From contig JABVXU010000074.1 of assembly GCA_013365365.1 (NCBI GenBank), positions 1 through 64,000 of the forward strand: DNA of 64,000 nt, written 5' to 3'. Under the pieces are notes generated by a model. The model worked only from the letters and a program-made list of their open reading frames with translations, was not told where the DNA came from and did not search any database. Of the stretch, positions 49,201 through 63,000 are shown one piece after another (position 1 is the stretch's first letter; every line of letters begins with the position of its first letter). Origin of the DNA: Cruorifilaria tuberocauda. Taxonomy: Eukaryota > Nematoda > Chromadorea > Rhabditida > Onchocercidae. The position numbers were made by a program, and so were the translations under genes.

Positions 49201-52200
49201 TTCATCTGTGCACTTTTTTTTAACATATAAATCTTTGCAGACATAGTATTGATTACGGATACGGTGTGTAATGTGACAGATATACACGCTTTACAAAAAT
49301 TATTGATTCAACTACGAAATTACTCTATCGCTTGTTCATTTATACAAGTAATTTATACAAGGATTTTTTAATAAACAAAATGTCTTATCAAGTTCATTCC
49401 TAATTTAAGTTTAATGGTTTGATTAAATGTGTAATAAAGGTTGCTAGACTTTGGCCTCGTAAACGTCATTTTACAATGTAATAAGTTTGTTTTTATATAT
49501 TGCGAAACTCAAAGTTTTTTTTCGAAATGATGAAAATTCTATGGGAAGTATATCTACGTTTATTTTTCTTTCAGTAGGTCTTAATTTGTACTTAATATTT
49601 AGATTCAAAAGGACTGCAATGCAGACACAGTATTTGGGCACTTTTCTTCGCCTGGATTCTTTACGTTTCTTGCGAGAGGAACATCGGGTGTTTATGTACC
49701 AGACGAGTATCAAGCCACTGCAGATGTAAGTTCCGAAATTAAAAAATAGTTTAACTGTTACATATAACTGATGCATGTAAGCATCTTGTGTTGTTAAAAT
49801 ATATATGTTTGAAGGAAGAAACATTTTTGTGTTTTTTCAGACTGTTCTTGATCCTATTGATAATCAACTATTTTTGTGCAAAAATCTTCAGTTACTGGAT
49901 ACAGCTGATGATTATATCAAGGATCTAATTCATCAAATTAATCCTGAGTTCGAAGAACCATATGCATGGTACGTATTTTCTCTAACCTGTTGAAAAATTA
50001 CCTCCCCTTCGAACTTTATTCTTTCATTTTTTAAAAAAAATCTAAATTTGTTCAACTTCTAAAGAATATGTTTTTTTTAATTTTCGGATAAAGTTTGTCT
50101 CTCAAGAAATTTTTAAAAAAGATCTTAGTAATTATTTCAGTGGCGTTGTTCGTCGAGTGCATTACTCTATGGAATATGAATCATCTTTGGAATATATCTT
50201 ACGTTTGCGGCTTCATGAGGGTTTTATATTACGCGATCTGAAAGTATTTAAAAAAAGAGAAGAGCGATCGATATTGGTGGAACTCATTCTACCATGGAAA
50301 CCGCAAGTGAAAATTGGCTACAAAATTTGTACTCCCTACGAAAATCATGCAAAAAGGTTTAATTTATTATGATACTCTTCTATCTGAATTTACTAGATTT
50401 TAAGTCAGTTATAATCTCAAATTTTTGAAATTTGTTAACGGTTTTTGCGGTTTTTCGGGACTTTTAATTTAAAGTAAGTAACAACTTATACAAATATAAA
50501 ATAGTCAATTGAGTATTATAGAGCAAAATTGAAAATATCGGTGATATGTGAAGCACAATATGGCATAATACGAGAACTGTTATCCGACTGTTGTTCCATA
50601 AATTCAACAAAACAAGCTTTTGCTGATGCTTATCGACATACTATTTTCGAGTCGGTGGTTAATCTTTCCTTTCTCTGAAATATGGTTTAGTTTACAGGAA
50701 GTCATTTGCTAATATAAAAATTGCATTCCAATAATTTCGCAAATTTTAAGGATAAATATTGTTTCTGGTCTACATATTTTTATTGCTTAATTATTGCTGT
50801 TATCAGATTGCTTGAAAGGGATCGTATGTTAATTCATATTCATTCATTCAACTCCCTACCAGATCTCTTTCGTCTTCCGCCTGAAATCTTAAAAGAAAAA
50901 TCGCTCTTTCGCTATGTTATGAAAGAAAACAAAGCTGCACTAACAGTAAGTACCAGGTAAATTGTCTTAAGAAGGTAATATTTTTAATAAGCTTAAGAAT
51001 ACTTAATTCTCTGAATCTGCAAAGCTTTTTCTCCTGGGATCGCGTGTCAAATACATCGTGTTTCTTAATTCAGAAATGGTGATAGAAGCACATAACACAC
51101 TACAAGGATTGCAAAATTTTTTCGCTTTTCATATTTATCTCTAGTCATATTCCAGCATCAGCATATTTGACTCATTTTTCTATTTAGATTTTTTTTTTGC
51201 AGAGAACTGGAAACTTTATGCTCGCAGAATGTAGCTGCAGCAAATTTTATCGACTTTTGGCGGATTATAAGTGAATTTGAAGAGAGACATTGGTAAAAAT
51301 ATAATACGTTGGAATAGTAAATATTTTTGGGATAGAAGCAAATCAAGTAGATTTAAAACAGTTAATGAAATAGGCGGTAGTAAGGATTTGTTTAATGAGA
51401 TGACAAAACAGTATATGTAAGTTTATTATTTAGGCGGCAAAAAAAGAAATTATTTTTTATTAGCTTTGATGTAATTAATAAACAAAGAGATATAGACTCA
51501 AACTAATATTGATTTTAAGTAAATGGATAAGTTTGAATCAAGTAACTAATTAAATATAGCTTGAACTAAAAAATATGGCTCTTAATGTAATCCTATAGAG
51601 ACCCTTACGTTCATTGAAGGCAATAAAATTTTTTTCTTTTCTATATTTTTTTATAATTTTTATTTTTTTAGGCAAAGCTGGTCACAAGTATATACTTTTC
51701 GTGTAATTCTTACTCACGATCACCCTTTACCTCCACGACTATTCCTTTTCGAAGAATCGAATGTAAAAGTTACGTCGCAACTTGCATTAAGTGTATTCTA
51801 TGATATGCTCTCGCAAATGGCAACATTTTCGCTTGTTCATGGACAGACCTACGTAAAGTTTATTAACGGGTTTGTTTTTTTTTGACTTTTTATCATTCAA
51901 ATGTTTTCTTTATTTATGTTACCAGTAAAACCACCAGATTACATAAGCTAATAGACTTAATAATTGAGTTGTAAATTGCTTTATGGGGCTTCACAGAGCT
52001 TTCAGTTTCAGTGATGGTAGTGATGATATTCCGAAATCATTTTATATTGTCAGATTAACTTTGGAGACTCAATTAGCCGTAATCAAATTGGCATTCCTCG
52101 ATGGTCTTACGGTTGCGTTCAGGGACGAAGTAACAAACGATTTTCATTTTTAAATAATTACACTCTCTCGTAGATATTATTGTTTATAAGGTGCTATCGT

Positions 52201-54052
52201 TAAGTTAGAAAAGACATTTTCATTTTATAAAGGGCAAAATAGATTTCAGCTGCCTAATCGTCCGATTAATCGAGCAAATTGGTGTTAAGGTCTCGTAGAC
52301 CTCATTATGAGTAGCAAACATTCTGTTTTGAACGACTTGATGATAATAGATTTTTTTTGATTCCTATGTAATTATTTCTGTTTATCATTTCAAACACATA
52401 TGGCACAGATCAGAAATCTATTCATTTCAGGTGATCAGAGAATTCCGAGAAAAATTCAGTTCGTTAACAGTTGAGCGGAATTGCTTTTTTACTAAAATGC
52501 TTGAGTTTGCAGATGTTGGAGATGACTGTACTACAATTACCGAAACAATGGTAAATAATGCATTTATTATGATATTATTAAGTTGTTTATTATGATCGTA
52601 TTGAATGTAATCATAATAATGTTTAAGATATTGGTCAAAATTTATAATTTCTAGCAATTACCGGCGCTGACTATTATTAATCGTCCATTGGAAATTATAC
52701 TTGCCCGCTACAAGAAAATTCCGCTTACATTAAATCGAATTATACGATTGGAAAAAACCAATGAAACAAAACGTAACTTGATACTTCACAATTCACTCGC
52801 CAAATATTTTTGTTGCAGGTAATTTTTTCAGATTTATATCGGATGATTAGATACTTATCTACTTTTGAAAAATTGGTTTTGAATAAAGCATCTTCTTTAT
52901 AAATATGTAACACACCGTCGTAATTGTCTTATCTAAGTTATATCATTTCCTCAAATCCATCGAGGGATGGATTTTACTAGGATTAATTTCACCGTTAAGA
53001 TTGATTACTTTGATTTGGCTGATGTTTATTTATCAGTTTTTCAAGAAAAAATTAGATTTTCACTATGTACTAAAAAATTTTGCAAATGTGCTGCAATTCA
53101 TTCAATTTTTAAATTTCCAATTTTTTTTAACAAATTAGAAATTTTCAGACGTTATATTTGGTATTTGAAGAAAGCATTTCCGTTATCATCAGTTGTAAGC
53201 TACACTTATGCAGATTATATTCTTCACACTATTCTACAGTGAGCAAATTTCATTTTCTCAAGCTTGAAAATGACGATTAGTTGTCAAAAGATTAAATTGA
53301 AAAACTGTAAAAAGGAGGAAATCTATTATGATTGATTTAACTGTGAGCAATGATTGCTATTATTCACTGTCGTTATCTGTTGATAAATTTTGATAATATG
53401 AAAAATGTGAAAAGTTTAGGAGACGTCTGAATGAAGGATTTCATATAGTATACGGCGATAATGGGATAGTTAATCTTGTTAAGCATGTCGATGGCATGGA
53501 ACAACAGCTGCACTGTGGGTCAGCATTACTTCAGTATATTATATTCCCACCAACAGCCATTCGACCAATGCGAATTGTGAAAGAGCATTTGGAAAAAGTG
53601 CCATCTTTTTCAGAGTAATTTTTTGGCAGTTTAAAAAACCTGAAAAATACTTTTTGAAGTTTTCGCAGGGACTGGGAACATACTTTTGATTAGTTGTAAC
53701 GAAAGCCGACTTGATCGACTGTTAAATTTAATGGTCCTAGTGTTAATAATTTCATCTTCATAACTAGTGTGGCGCATGGCGGAAGGGTCCTAGCAATATG
53801 TCCATAGAAACTTGAGTAAGAGAATGATTTTGACAACTAAAATAGACTTGGTCTGGTTCAAAGTCATTTTATAGTATTACACTTTACAGAATCATTAGAT
53901 TACATGGAACTGAAGCGAAGAAATCACTACCAGGTGAGAATTCCGCATTGAAGAGTGACCCTGATTTACAGTTAATGACGGAAATGTGGTCAGAACCACT
54001 TGCCGTTATTGATCCGCAATATATTACATGGAGTGGAATCATTCAGCAGAAA
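46212..54052 (+). other. SZT2-like N-terminal part (exons 1-20)
   Basis: Exons: 46212-46418, 47006-47167, 47406-47573, 47934-48086, 48443-48654, 48896-49014, 49241-49347, 49603-49725, 49841-49968, 50141-50356, 50522-50650, 50807-50956, 51203-51292, 51672-51869, 51997-52129, 52431-52550, 52655-52818, 53149-53238, 53420-53614, 53890-54052. All junctions are phase-consistent and give 1,009 residues. The segment VFVIDVSPST plus NIVLITDTV resembles the strands and metal-site motif region of a von Willebrand A-like fold, which fits the D-S-S/T pattern, though a functional metal site is not proven. Exon 11 needs the unusual GTCGGT donor at 50651. Exon 5 leaves at GTACTG, also weak. An intronic open frame at 46836-47021 is excluded because it would leave a 23-bp intron. 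Confidence 0.85.
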
Positions 54053-57000
54053 GTTAGTATTTCAAATAATTTATTAAGCAATTTTTTGTCATAGAACATA
54101 GAATATTATATATTTTACTTTTTTGGCTAAAATAGTTGCTTGAAAACATTGAAGTATTATTCTTTGTTTATTCAGAATTCTTCCGAGCGAAATATATACA
54201 GAAAATATTTCCAAATAAACAATTCTCCACTAATATCAGAGAGATATATATCTAGTATTCGAAAGCTTTTATCAAGTATAAACGAATCTTTCTGGTGGAG
54301 ATTTAATTATAAAATCATTCATTTCTTCCTATTTAGATTTGATTTTTTGATTGATAAGCAATAACTGTTGTATTTCCACTTCGTTACGTATCTGACCTGA
54401 CATTTTGAATAGCTATGAAATATCGATATCAATCATTCAATAGAAAAAAAAAGTGGGAATGCTAGCTGTTCATGTTAAGAGATTGATAATTTTTCAATTT
54501 GGCAGTTCTGTATTTCATGATTGAGTTATTGCAATTATTTTATTTTATCTCTTGGAGTTAGATGTTGGAAAAATGCTTCTAAAACATCCTTTCCAACAGT
54601 TACCATTTAAATGATATTCTCCTGTTTGTTGATATCATAACACTATTATCGAACACAGACAGTTTGTCTGATTTCAAAACCCGGAAAAATTTTTTTTCCT
54701 TTCGTTGTTGGTATTTTAGAATCTCTTTTCAAATTTTCCTTTACATTTTCGTTCCTTATCAGACGTCAGCATACTTCATGTTTGACAGTCCCTTACTTAA
54801 GAAACACTTTTAAGAAAGATGAGAATAAGACACATTTTGAAAGCTTGCACTGTTCGAATGAAAAGAACGTTGCTGATAAACTATTCTCCATGTTATCTTT
54901 TTTGTATACTAACAGTATTGATAAGTGTGGGCCGCTAGCTGAAACAGACTTTTATTTCACATTCATATAGAGTGAACATATTCCCTTGTGTTAGCGTTTC
55001 CCATCTTCCTTTGCTGGTTCCACGACAGATAAGTTTATGTCAGTCGGAGGTTGGATCTTGGGCAGGGCTACTGCATTTACTTCGATGCTGCCAGATCTAT
55101 CCTTCGGCTGACATCAGCTTATTTAATTGCACATTCAAAATCCGTTGCTTTTTCCATTGAAGTATACTGGAGATCATTGCCTGGATACCTTCACCCTTCT
55201 ATTCTGTAAAAATCAAATCCTCCCACCATTGTTATCTTTTGAGATGAAGCAGCTTTCTCGATAATTTTCTAAAACTCGCAATGGAAGGAAATTATTAGAT
55301 TTCATAAAATTATTCTGAATTCTAAATATTCCGAACATTCGTGTTTTATCTAACCAATTATACTGGAATTAATTTATTTTGGACGGTCACGAAAGTGGAG
55401 GGTAGGATCTGCACTAAACGGTTGAAGTCAGTGAGATTCTTATTCCTCCACTTACCTGCCTGTTCTCCATCAGCATCTTATACTGCATCACCTTTGGAGA
55501 TTTTTTTTAGTGAAAAGAAGTTATCATTAAAGGTTCTCTCTTATCTCGATTACAATATGCTTCATTTTTGCAATAAATCTTCGGAGTTTTATCTAATTAC
55601 TAAGATGTAGTAACGAGTTATCGCTAACAATCCGCTTTTCGTTACACAGCACAGTTGGACCATGAGATAGGTAGCTGTTTTGTATAGCGTTAAAAAAGAC
55701 AATTACTGATTAGTTAATGTAGCTTTCCTTTACTGATTTTTTTTCGCCTCTCCGATTTGCTTCAAGTAGGAAATTGCCGCAACGTGAACAGCACTGCTTT
55801 ATTTGCTGTTGATTTCAAAAGATTAACTTTTATTGCTGTAAGTTATTCATTATCAGTTCCCTATGATGGATTGTTGCGTTCTTCATTTTCATTAATTCTA
55901 TTTATTTCTCAAACTTCTTTAGCTCTCATTACATTATAATTTTAAAGAGTTTTCGGACCACAAATATCGTTGATAGTACGAATAAGCCTTTGCTAGTTTT
56001 CGACCCATTCCCAACTGAAATAAATGAATAGTTTAGATTTCTTGTTTGTCAGCTTCCTTTATCTAAACAAATTTGAGATCAATAGCGAAGTATCAAGATA
56101 TCATAAAAAATAAAGCATCATCATACTTTTGTAGAATGTGGAAAATGCAGTCAGAATGGTCTTAATATATGGAATTATTTCAACTCTATTGCTTTTCTGT
56201 CAGACTAATATAATAACTTTGTAGTGATCTTTTTCTTAATATTAAATCAGTCTCATAATGTCATCTGATAAATATGCAGCAGTTATAAAATCTTCTAAGC
56301 AAAAAAAGAAATCAAGGCTGACAAATCAAATGTTTCGCAAATTTCTAAAAAATATTCACTTCATGACATACCAATTAGCAGCATCAGGAATCTTTTTAAA
56401 AAAAATTAATCGAGATCGAAAGTATTAGTGGCAAGTTTAGTGATATGAGATTGAGAATATCGCAGTCGAGAGAGTAATTCGAAAAAACGAAACATATAGA
56501 TAAAGAAAATATAATCGTGTACTGGTACCGATTTTGAAATGCTCGATATCATAGAAGAGATAGATAGATGCACTCACAGATATTTTTGAAGAGAGTAATT
56601 AAAAATTTCTGTAAATTGCATAATCGGAAATATTTTAAATGAAATCGGAATTCGCAGAAAGTTTCGCAGTAATTAAAATCAGGAAATTCGAAGTTTGCTT
56701 TTGAAAATGCTCTCAAGTTTAGTGCTAAACATTTCGGATTGAGCACATTTTTACTGACGATTGGTATAACTCGAGGAGCGCATGATTGATCTGGTCGATG
56801 GATAGAAATAAAGTTCATACTGCTTACGTAGATGTCGTCAGAATTTGCGTATTTTATGTCAAATAATACTTGTGCAATTCAGTAATGATCCTAAGAGATC
56901 TATATTGAATTAAAATTTAAATATTTCAACTTCAACTTCAGATGAAGTAAACTGATTTATATACAAATTACACGAAGAATATTTAATTTTGTAATGTCAT

Positions 57001-60000
57001 TCACCAATATAGAATTTATCAATATAGGTTATTTTAAAAAAAAAAAGCTTTTGCTTTATTATTAGTAAGTACAAGAATGTTCTGTATCCTCAAGAAATTT
57101 GCTCAACTTCAATAACACTCTTCTTCGAGATTATTAATATTAATTAATAATGTGGAATTCAAACAGTAGCTTAATTATTCTTTAACAGATTTTCTTCAGA
57201 ATTCACACAAAAAATTAATTCTAGTTAAAAAACGATTTAGTTTATAAATTTGTTCTAAATGGATCTCTTGATTACCATAAATGAAATTTTGAAAGCGGAA
57301 AAAACCTTCCAAAATTACAGATTCGAGCTACAGATGAAGATATCATTTGTACGTTGTCAACATTGGATCAAGTCATGTCTCTATGTGCCCAGCATTATTC
57401 GTGCTCACATTTTACACTTGCCAATTGCGAAGATAGTTGGGAATTTTTGAAATGCGAACGTTTGACAAAAAATGTAGAAATTATGCATAATTGTTTCTGT
57501 TTACGGTCACTGCTCAAGAATGCGACGGAGCGAGAACTTTTATTATTACCTACGCTAAGTTACCGTAAGTCAATTACCGTTGTATTCTACATAAATCAAA
57601 CTTTTAATAAGTAAATATTCTCGAAAGTGTGTCTTAATAGAACTTATAACAATTATTGACTAGTTTTTTCAGTTGTTTCACAAAAAATTGTAAAAAAAAT
57701 GAGCGGGTTAAATAAATTGAATTGTTTTTGATCATTATGCACTTATTCCAGCTATTTAAAGTAGCTATAATTCGACTTTTTAGAAGTCATTTTGCAGAAA
57801 GCGATGACCCACCGAGTAATATTCGTTTGCGAATCCTTCTCGAAAATTTGCATTGTGAACTAGCTAAAGCAAATAACGTTACAATTGAAGTGCGAGATCC
57901 GAATTTCTGGTTGGAAATTACCAGAGGTATCGATCAATGTGTCCTGAGGAATCTTCCCACTAAAGACCATCAAAAAACAAATAGTTTGGATGATGAAAGC
58001 TTTTGCCCTACACGTGTTTACGTCTCGCGGCTTTCACCATGGCGTGTTGTTGTTATTGCTGTATTGATAAATCCACAGCATGTTTTAATGGCAACTTCTT
58101 TCGTCGTACCAACACTACCACTTCTTATTTTCCATTGTGACGAGCCATGGATAGCTCATCATTTGGCTCGAGATGAACCATGGCAATGTGAGACATACCT
58201 ATCAGATCATCGTACTAAAAGTCCAACTTCAACATTGGCACATTTGAACCGACAGATACGGAAAACAGGAAATTTCACAAGTAATTTCGCCTTTATCGGA
58301 AATTAAGTTTGAACAATATAATATACAAATATTATCGAATTATTTCTGTGAAAAAAAAATCTTAAAGAATTGCTTTAACAATGACTTTACAAGTATTTGG
58401 ACAAATGACCATTTCGGAATTACGTAAGGTGAACTTAGTTATCTTAAATTCTAACAATTAGGGCATCAATAAAAAGGTAGATTTGGTGGTTAGCAAAATC
58501 TTATGACTATTTAGTTGGGTGTGAACCATGACAGCGTATTACTGTTTTTTGATGTAAGTTCAAAATATTGAGAAAAAATTAGGATCTATCAGTTTCATTC
58601 TTGATACTTTAGAAATAATGTTTTTTTAGCTGGGATAATGTTTTTAAACATCATCAAAGATATACAGAATATTAAGCTTGTCGCAGGACTTTGTAAACAG
58701 TTCTTGCATGCAAGTATAGAAGTTATCGTCTGGTGAATTACACAAATGGTGATATTATTATGAAAGGATTTTAAAAATTTATTGTCATTAATTAAATCTT
58801 ACAGTCGTGTGTCATACCGATCAATTTGATTTGTGTACTTTTAAAAAAATAAACACTCATGGCTGAATCCTACTAACTCTTTGGTTTAGGTCTCGGCTTT
58901 AACCTAAATTTAGTTTTTTTGGATGTAGAAGGGAATTAGTGATGTAGAATATAGAATATAATATAATCATGTTAATGGTTGCGAGGTAAAGAATAGTCAT
59001 AGAATGCAGTACATGTAAAAGTATACGAATTCGAAATGACAATATATATATAAGATTGCCTGGATTGGATATATGAGGGAGAATTCAGAAATGGTAAAGA
59101 ATGAACTGGAGTTACATTGGTTATCAACTTGTCGGATAAATCCAGCCGAAAATCATGTTCATACTTCTTTCGACTTGCACTCTTACTCTGAAGCCATTGA
59201 GGACCAGCTGTTTTCTCGAGCTATTATTGGAGCGGTATATCAATGTTTATTGCAGGGTATTTCATTTACACTGTTATGTAATCGAAAAAATTATTGACGC
59301 TTAGGATATCTTGATAATACTTTTGTCTTTGAAATGGATTGCTTGTCCTGATACATTTATTGCCCATCTTTAAATATTATTCGAATGAAAACAGCAATTG
59401 TTATTTTGATAGGTGTGATTATGTTTTTTGTTCACTTTAATTCAGTTTCGCTTCATTGCCATTTACTCCTACAGGAATCGAGGAGGTTTTTGCTTCCTTT
59501 ATTTTAAACAATAATGGTATTAACTGAAATTTAACTATCAGGTATTCATATACCGTATGAAGATTTGGTAGAGGTGCTAGAAGATCGTTGCGAACAATCA
59601 GATATCATAGTTGAAGGCATCGATGAATGTGTTCGTTTCCTTTGCTCACATGTTGCAAATATACGTAAACAGGTTTGCATTAAACCCATGCTATAGTTGA
59701 TATATTTCAAATTAAGATAGACAATTTTAGAAATTTAAAATGAATCTTTCATATTATTGATTTATAAAGAGTAACTGAAACCGAAGTCATTACACGACTT
59801 ACTGAAAGGTTGCACAACTTGTGTATAGATATTCGTTTTTTTTATATTGAAAATATGCATCACTATTCTTCAGAATCTTGATAACATTGACCATAATGGA
59901 TTAAGTAGTTTTCATCAATGAAACCATTTTCACAGTTTGATCCATGAAAAAAATCCTTAGATATACAGCGAAATATGCTTTTATTGATTTTAGACAGGAG

Positions 60001-63000
60001 ATTTGGCTGCGGATGCAGATGATGAGACAAGAAGCAATGATTTCTTCAAGGATGATATTTTATATCGGTAAATAATTTGTTAACAATTTTCAATTTTACA
60101 TTCCATTTCAAATCAAAAGCTACATCATAAATTCTGAGTTATGGAGTATACCATGTCATTCGTAATTTTCGTTTAGTTTGAAAGTATAACTAATTTTGCA
60201 GTTCAATTATTTGTTTTTCAGATTAAATAACGGAGATGGAAAATCGTGTGAGGAAGAACAAGAAGATTTTCGATTTGCTTTTGACGAGCTTCTTTCACAG
60301 AATTTCCGGTTTCAGATTACTTATTATTTTATATTTGAAATATAACCAGCTATTTAATCAAACATTTAAATAGAGTATTTAGCTGTAGACAGTGAGGACC
60401 TTGTCCGAAATGATGTTATATATATGGTTAATTGCTTCATATCCTTATTGGGAATGTTTGGTGATGCAGCTAAAAGTTAACATTATCTATGAAGTAACTG
60501 CTAGATTTTCATCCATCAAAAGTACGTACAAAAACGCATTAATTCATTCTATATAACTCAATGGTAAAAAATATATTTTCACTTGAGTTATTTTAGCATA
60601 TTTTCGAGCATAGGAGTCGGAATACTGGTGGTAGTAAAATAACTTATAGTTTGTTTTGCAATTCCTTGCACTTTTTAGATTAGCCTCCTTTTCAGGCAAA
60701 TTCCAAATTTTCCGAGTTACTTCTATTTTGTTCGGAACAATTCAACAAATAAGGTAGTTGTTTCACAATAAATATAGTTATTACCAATGTTATTAAATAA
60801 AAGAACAAAGACGTTGTTATTCTGAGAATTAGGAATATATCTTTTAAAGTATTAAAATTCAGATGGGATAATCAAACTTTTGAAAGGAAAGTGAATATCC
60901 AAACCATTTTTTGCTGTTAAATGTAGATTATTTCTAATGGTTTCTGCAGGTTGAAGGTGGAGAAATTATAAATCACATTTGGAAAATTACTAGCGTTGGA
61001 ATTAGATTTGTTAAAAAATTAATTGTGAAGGAATATGATAATTTAATCTAGGATTATTATTTTTTTGACGCTGTTATTTTTTCTAGAATTTAACGATAAA
61101 CTTACCTGAAACTAAGGATTTTAATACTACCAGTTCGTCCTGTGAAGACGTGGAAACTTGCGATATTGAAGATGAAGAAGATATGAACGAAGAGGATGGT
61201 AAGGAAATTTAAGAATTTAGATGGAAGACCTTCATGTCAAATTTTTATATAATATAAAAATTTTTACTCATCTCTATACTCAGATGGTGCAAGAAACAGC
61301 CATTCAGACATCAGCTTCGAGTCAGTTACTGGGTCGGAATTATCCGATGGTGAAGCATTTCATCTAAACGATAATTCTGCCGTACCATTATTCTTGAATT
61401 TTTCTTGTGCTATACGTTTTTCTAATATGGATATGTACACATTTCCCATCGATCATTTACCATCCTGTGTTATGCAACTGCTGAAACAATGTTCTAATAT
61501 TACAAAAAAGAATTTGACGAGTAAGTTTGAAAGTTTTTTCCTTCACCATAGGAATCGATTATTTAATATCTTATCTTTCATTGTTGCCGGATTATATAAC
61601 AATTTTAAATTCCATTGTGTAAAATAAAATAATTCCTTCTTCTGGCAGTGAGAAAAGGAACAATTTTAAAAATCGAATAAATGTCGGCATTTGAACAAAA
61701 ACTAAAATCATTTTGCACATATCGCGTCAAAATGAATTGTAAATTATAAGTATATATAAAAAGTTATATCTTTTCGAGATGTTTTGAATTGAAATTTAAG
61801 ACTTTATTAGAATCAATTCAATTTTAGCAATGGATTTGATTGGAATTTCGTTTGACATTTATGTTTTATCATGGCCTATGCGACAGTTCGCCTTGACGCA
61901 ATCAGATTCATTTACAGTTTCACCAAAAACTTCGGATAACTCTTCAGAATCATTTCACAAATTTAATACTTATTTTGATTTCGATACTCATTATTCTACA
62001 GTAAATTCTGATGTTATCAATCAGCTTCCAAGTTCGGTGAATATTTTATTCTACTAATGTTTTATTTATTACTCAGATGACTCAAAGACATGTTCATTCT
62101 ATTAACTTTATGATTATTTGAGGAAAATGAGGCAGTTCGTCAGTTAGAATGTGGGATCACACGTTTACTTCATATGGAAACAGTATTCGTGTTATCAAGA
62201 TATGATGACGTGACGCTTGACACATTACATAAAGTAATGACATTCATTTCCAAAGAGGTAAATTTGAATCTATATAGTGAGCTTAATCTTAAGTAATTGA
62301 ATTTAACAAATTTTAGACGCATGCTTTAAAATTGGAGTGTAGTTCTTGCAGATTACTGGACATCTCACTGTGCTGTTTGATAATTTGGTTTTAGTAGTTG
62401 AAGATCATTTAATCCTATAGGTACTGCGTGATTAACTTTAAAGTTGTTCAGCAATATTGCTACTCAGTTATTGTAAATCACCTATAATTTCGTTTTGAGT
62501 TACAAAGACTTTTTTGTCAGCTTTTTACTTCAGAATTCATTTGTACTCAGTTGTATCTAGTTCACTGTTTTTCGTTGTGATGAATATACGCCACCGTGGC
62601 GTGTACACCAGTTACCGAATTAACTATTCACTTCTCAAGGTTCATTCGGAGAATTTGGAAGTTGGATTTCTTCAGTCCTTCATTAAAATTTCCAGATTTT
62701 AATTTAAAAAAATCAGTGATGCTAATAAAATCATCGCAAATCAACTTTCAAATTTTTTGGAAGATATGAGCAAAAAAACCACATATTATGTAACACAAAA
62801 TGAAAATGAATTAGTTTTAAGATGTAAGATGACCAAAAAATACTGTTTTAGCAGCTTGAGAAGAATGACACAATTCGGTTCAAAGTGAAGTTATTGCAAC
62901 TTGTCATGGTAATGGAACAAGTAAAAGCTGTACGTCGCCTAAGAGAACGTATTAAAAAGTTTAATCTATTCTATTGTAAATTAGAAGCGCATCCAGAATC

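Noticed and set aside
57722..58306. 194-codon frame as a separate single-exon gene
   Set aside because: Its protein-like part begins at 57798 after a TTTTGCAG acceptor and splices in phase to exons on both sides; it is an internal exon of the SZT2-like gene.
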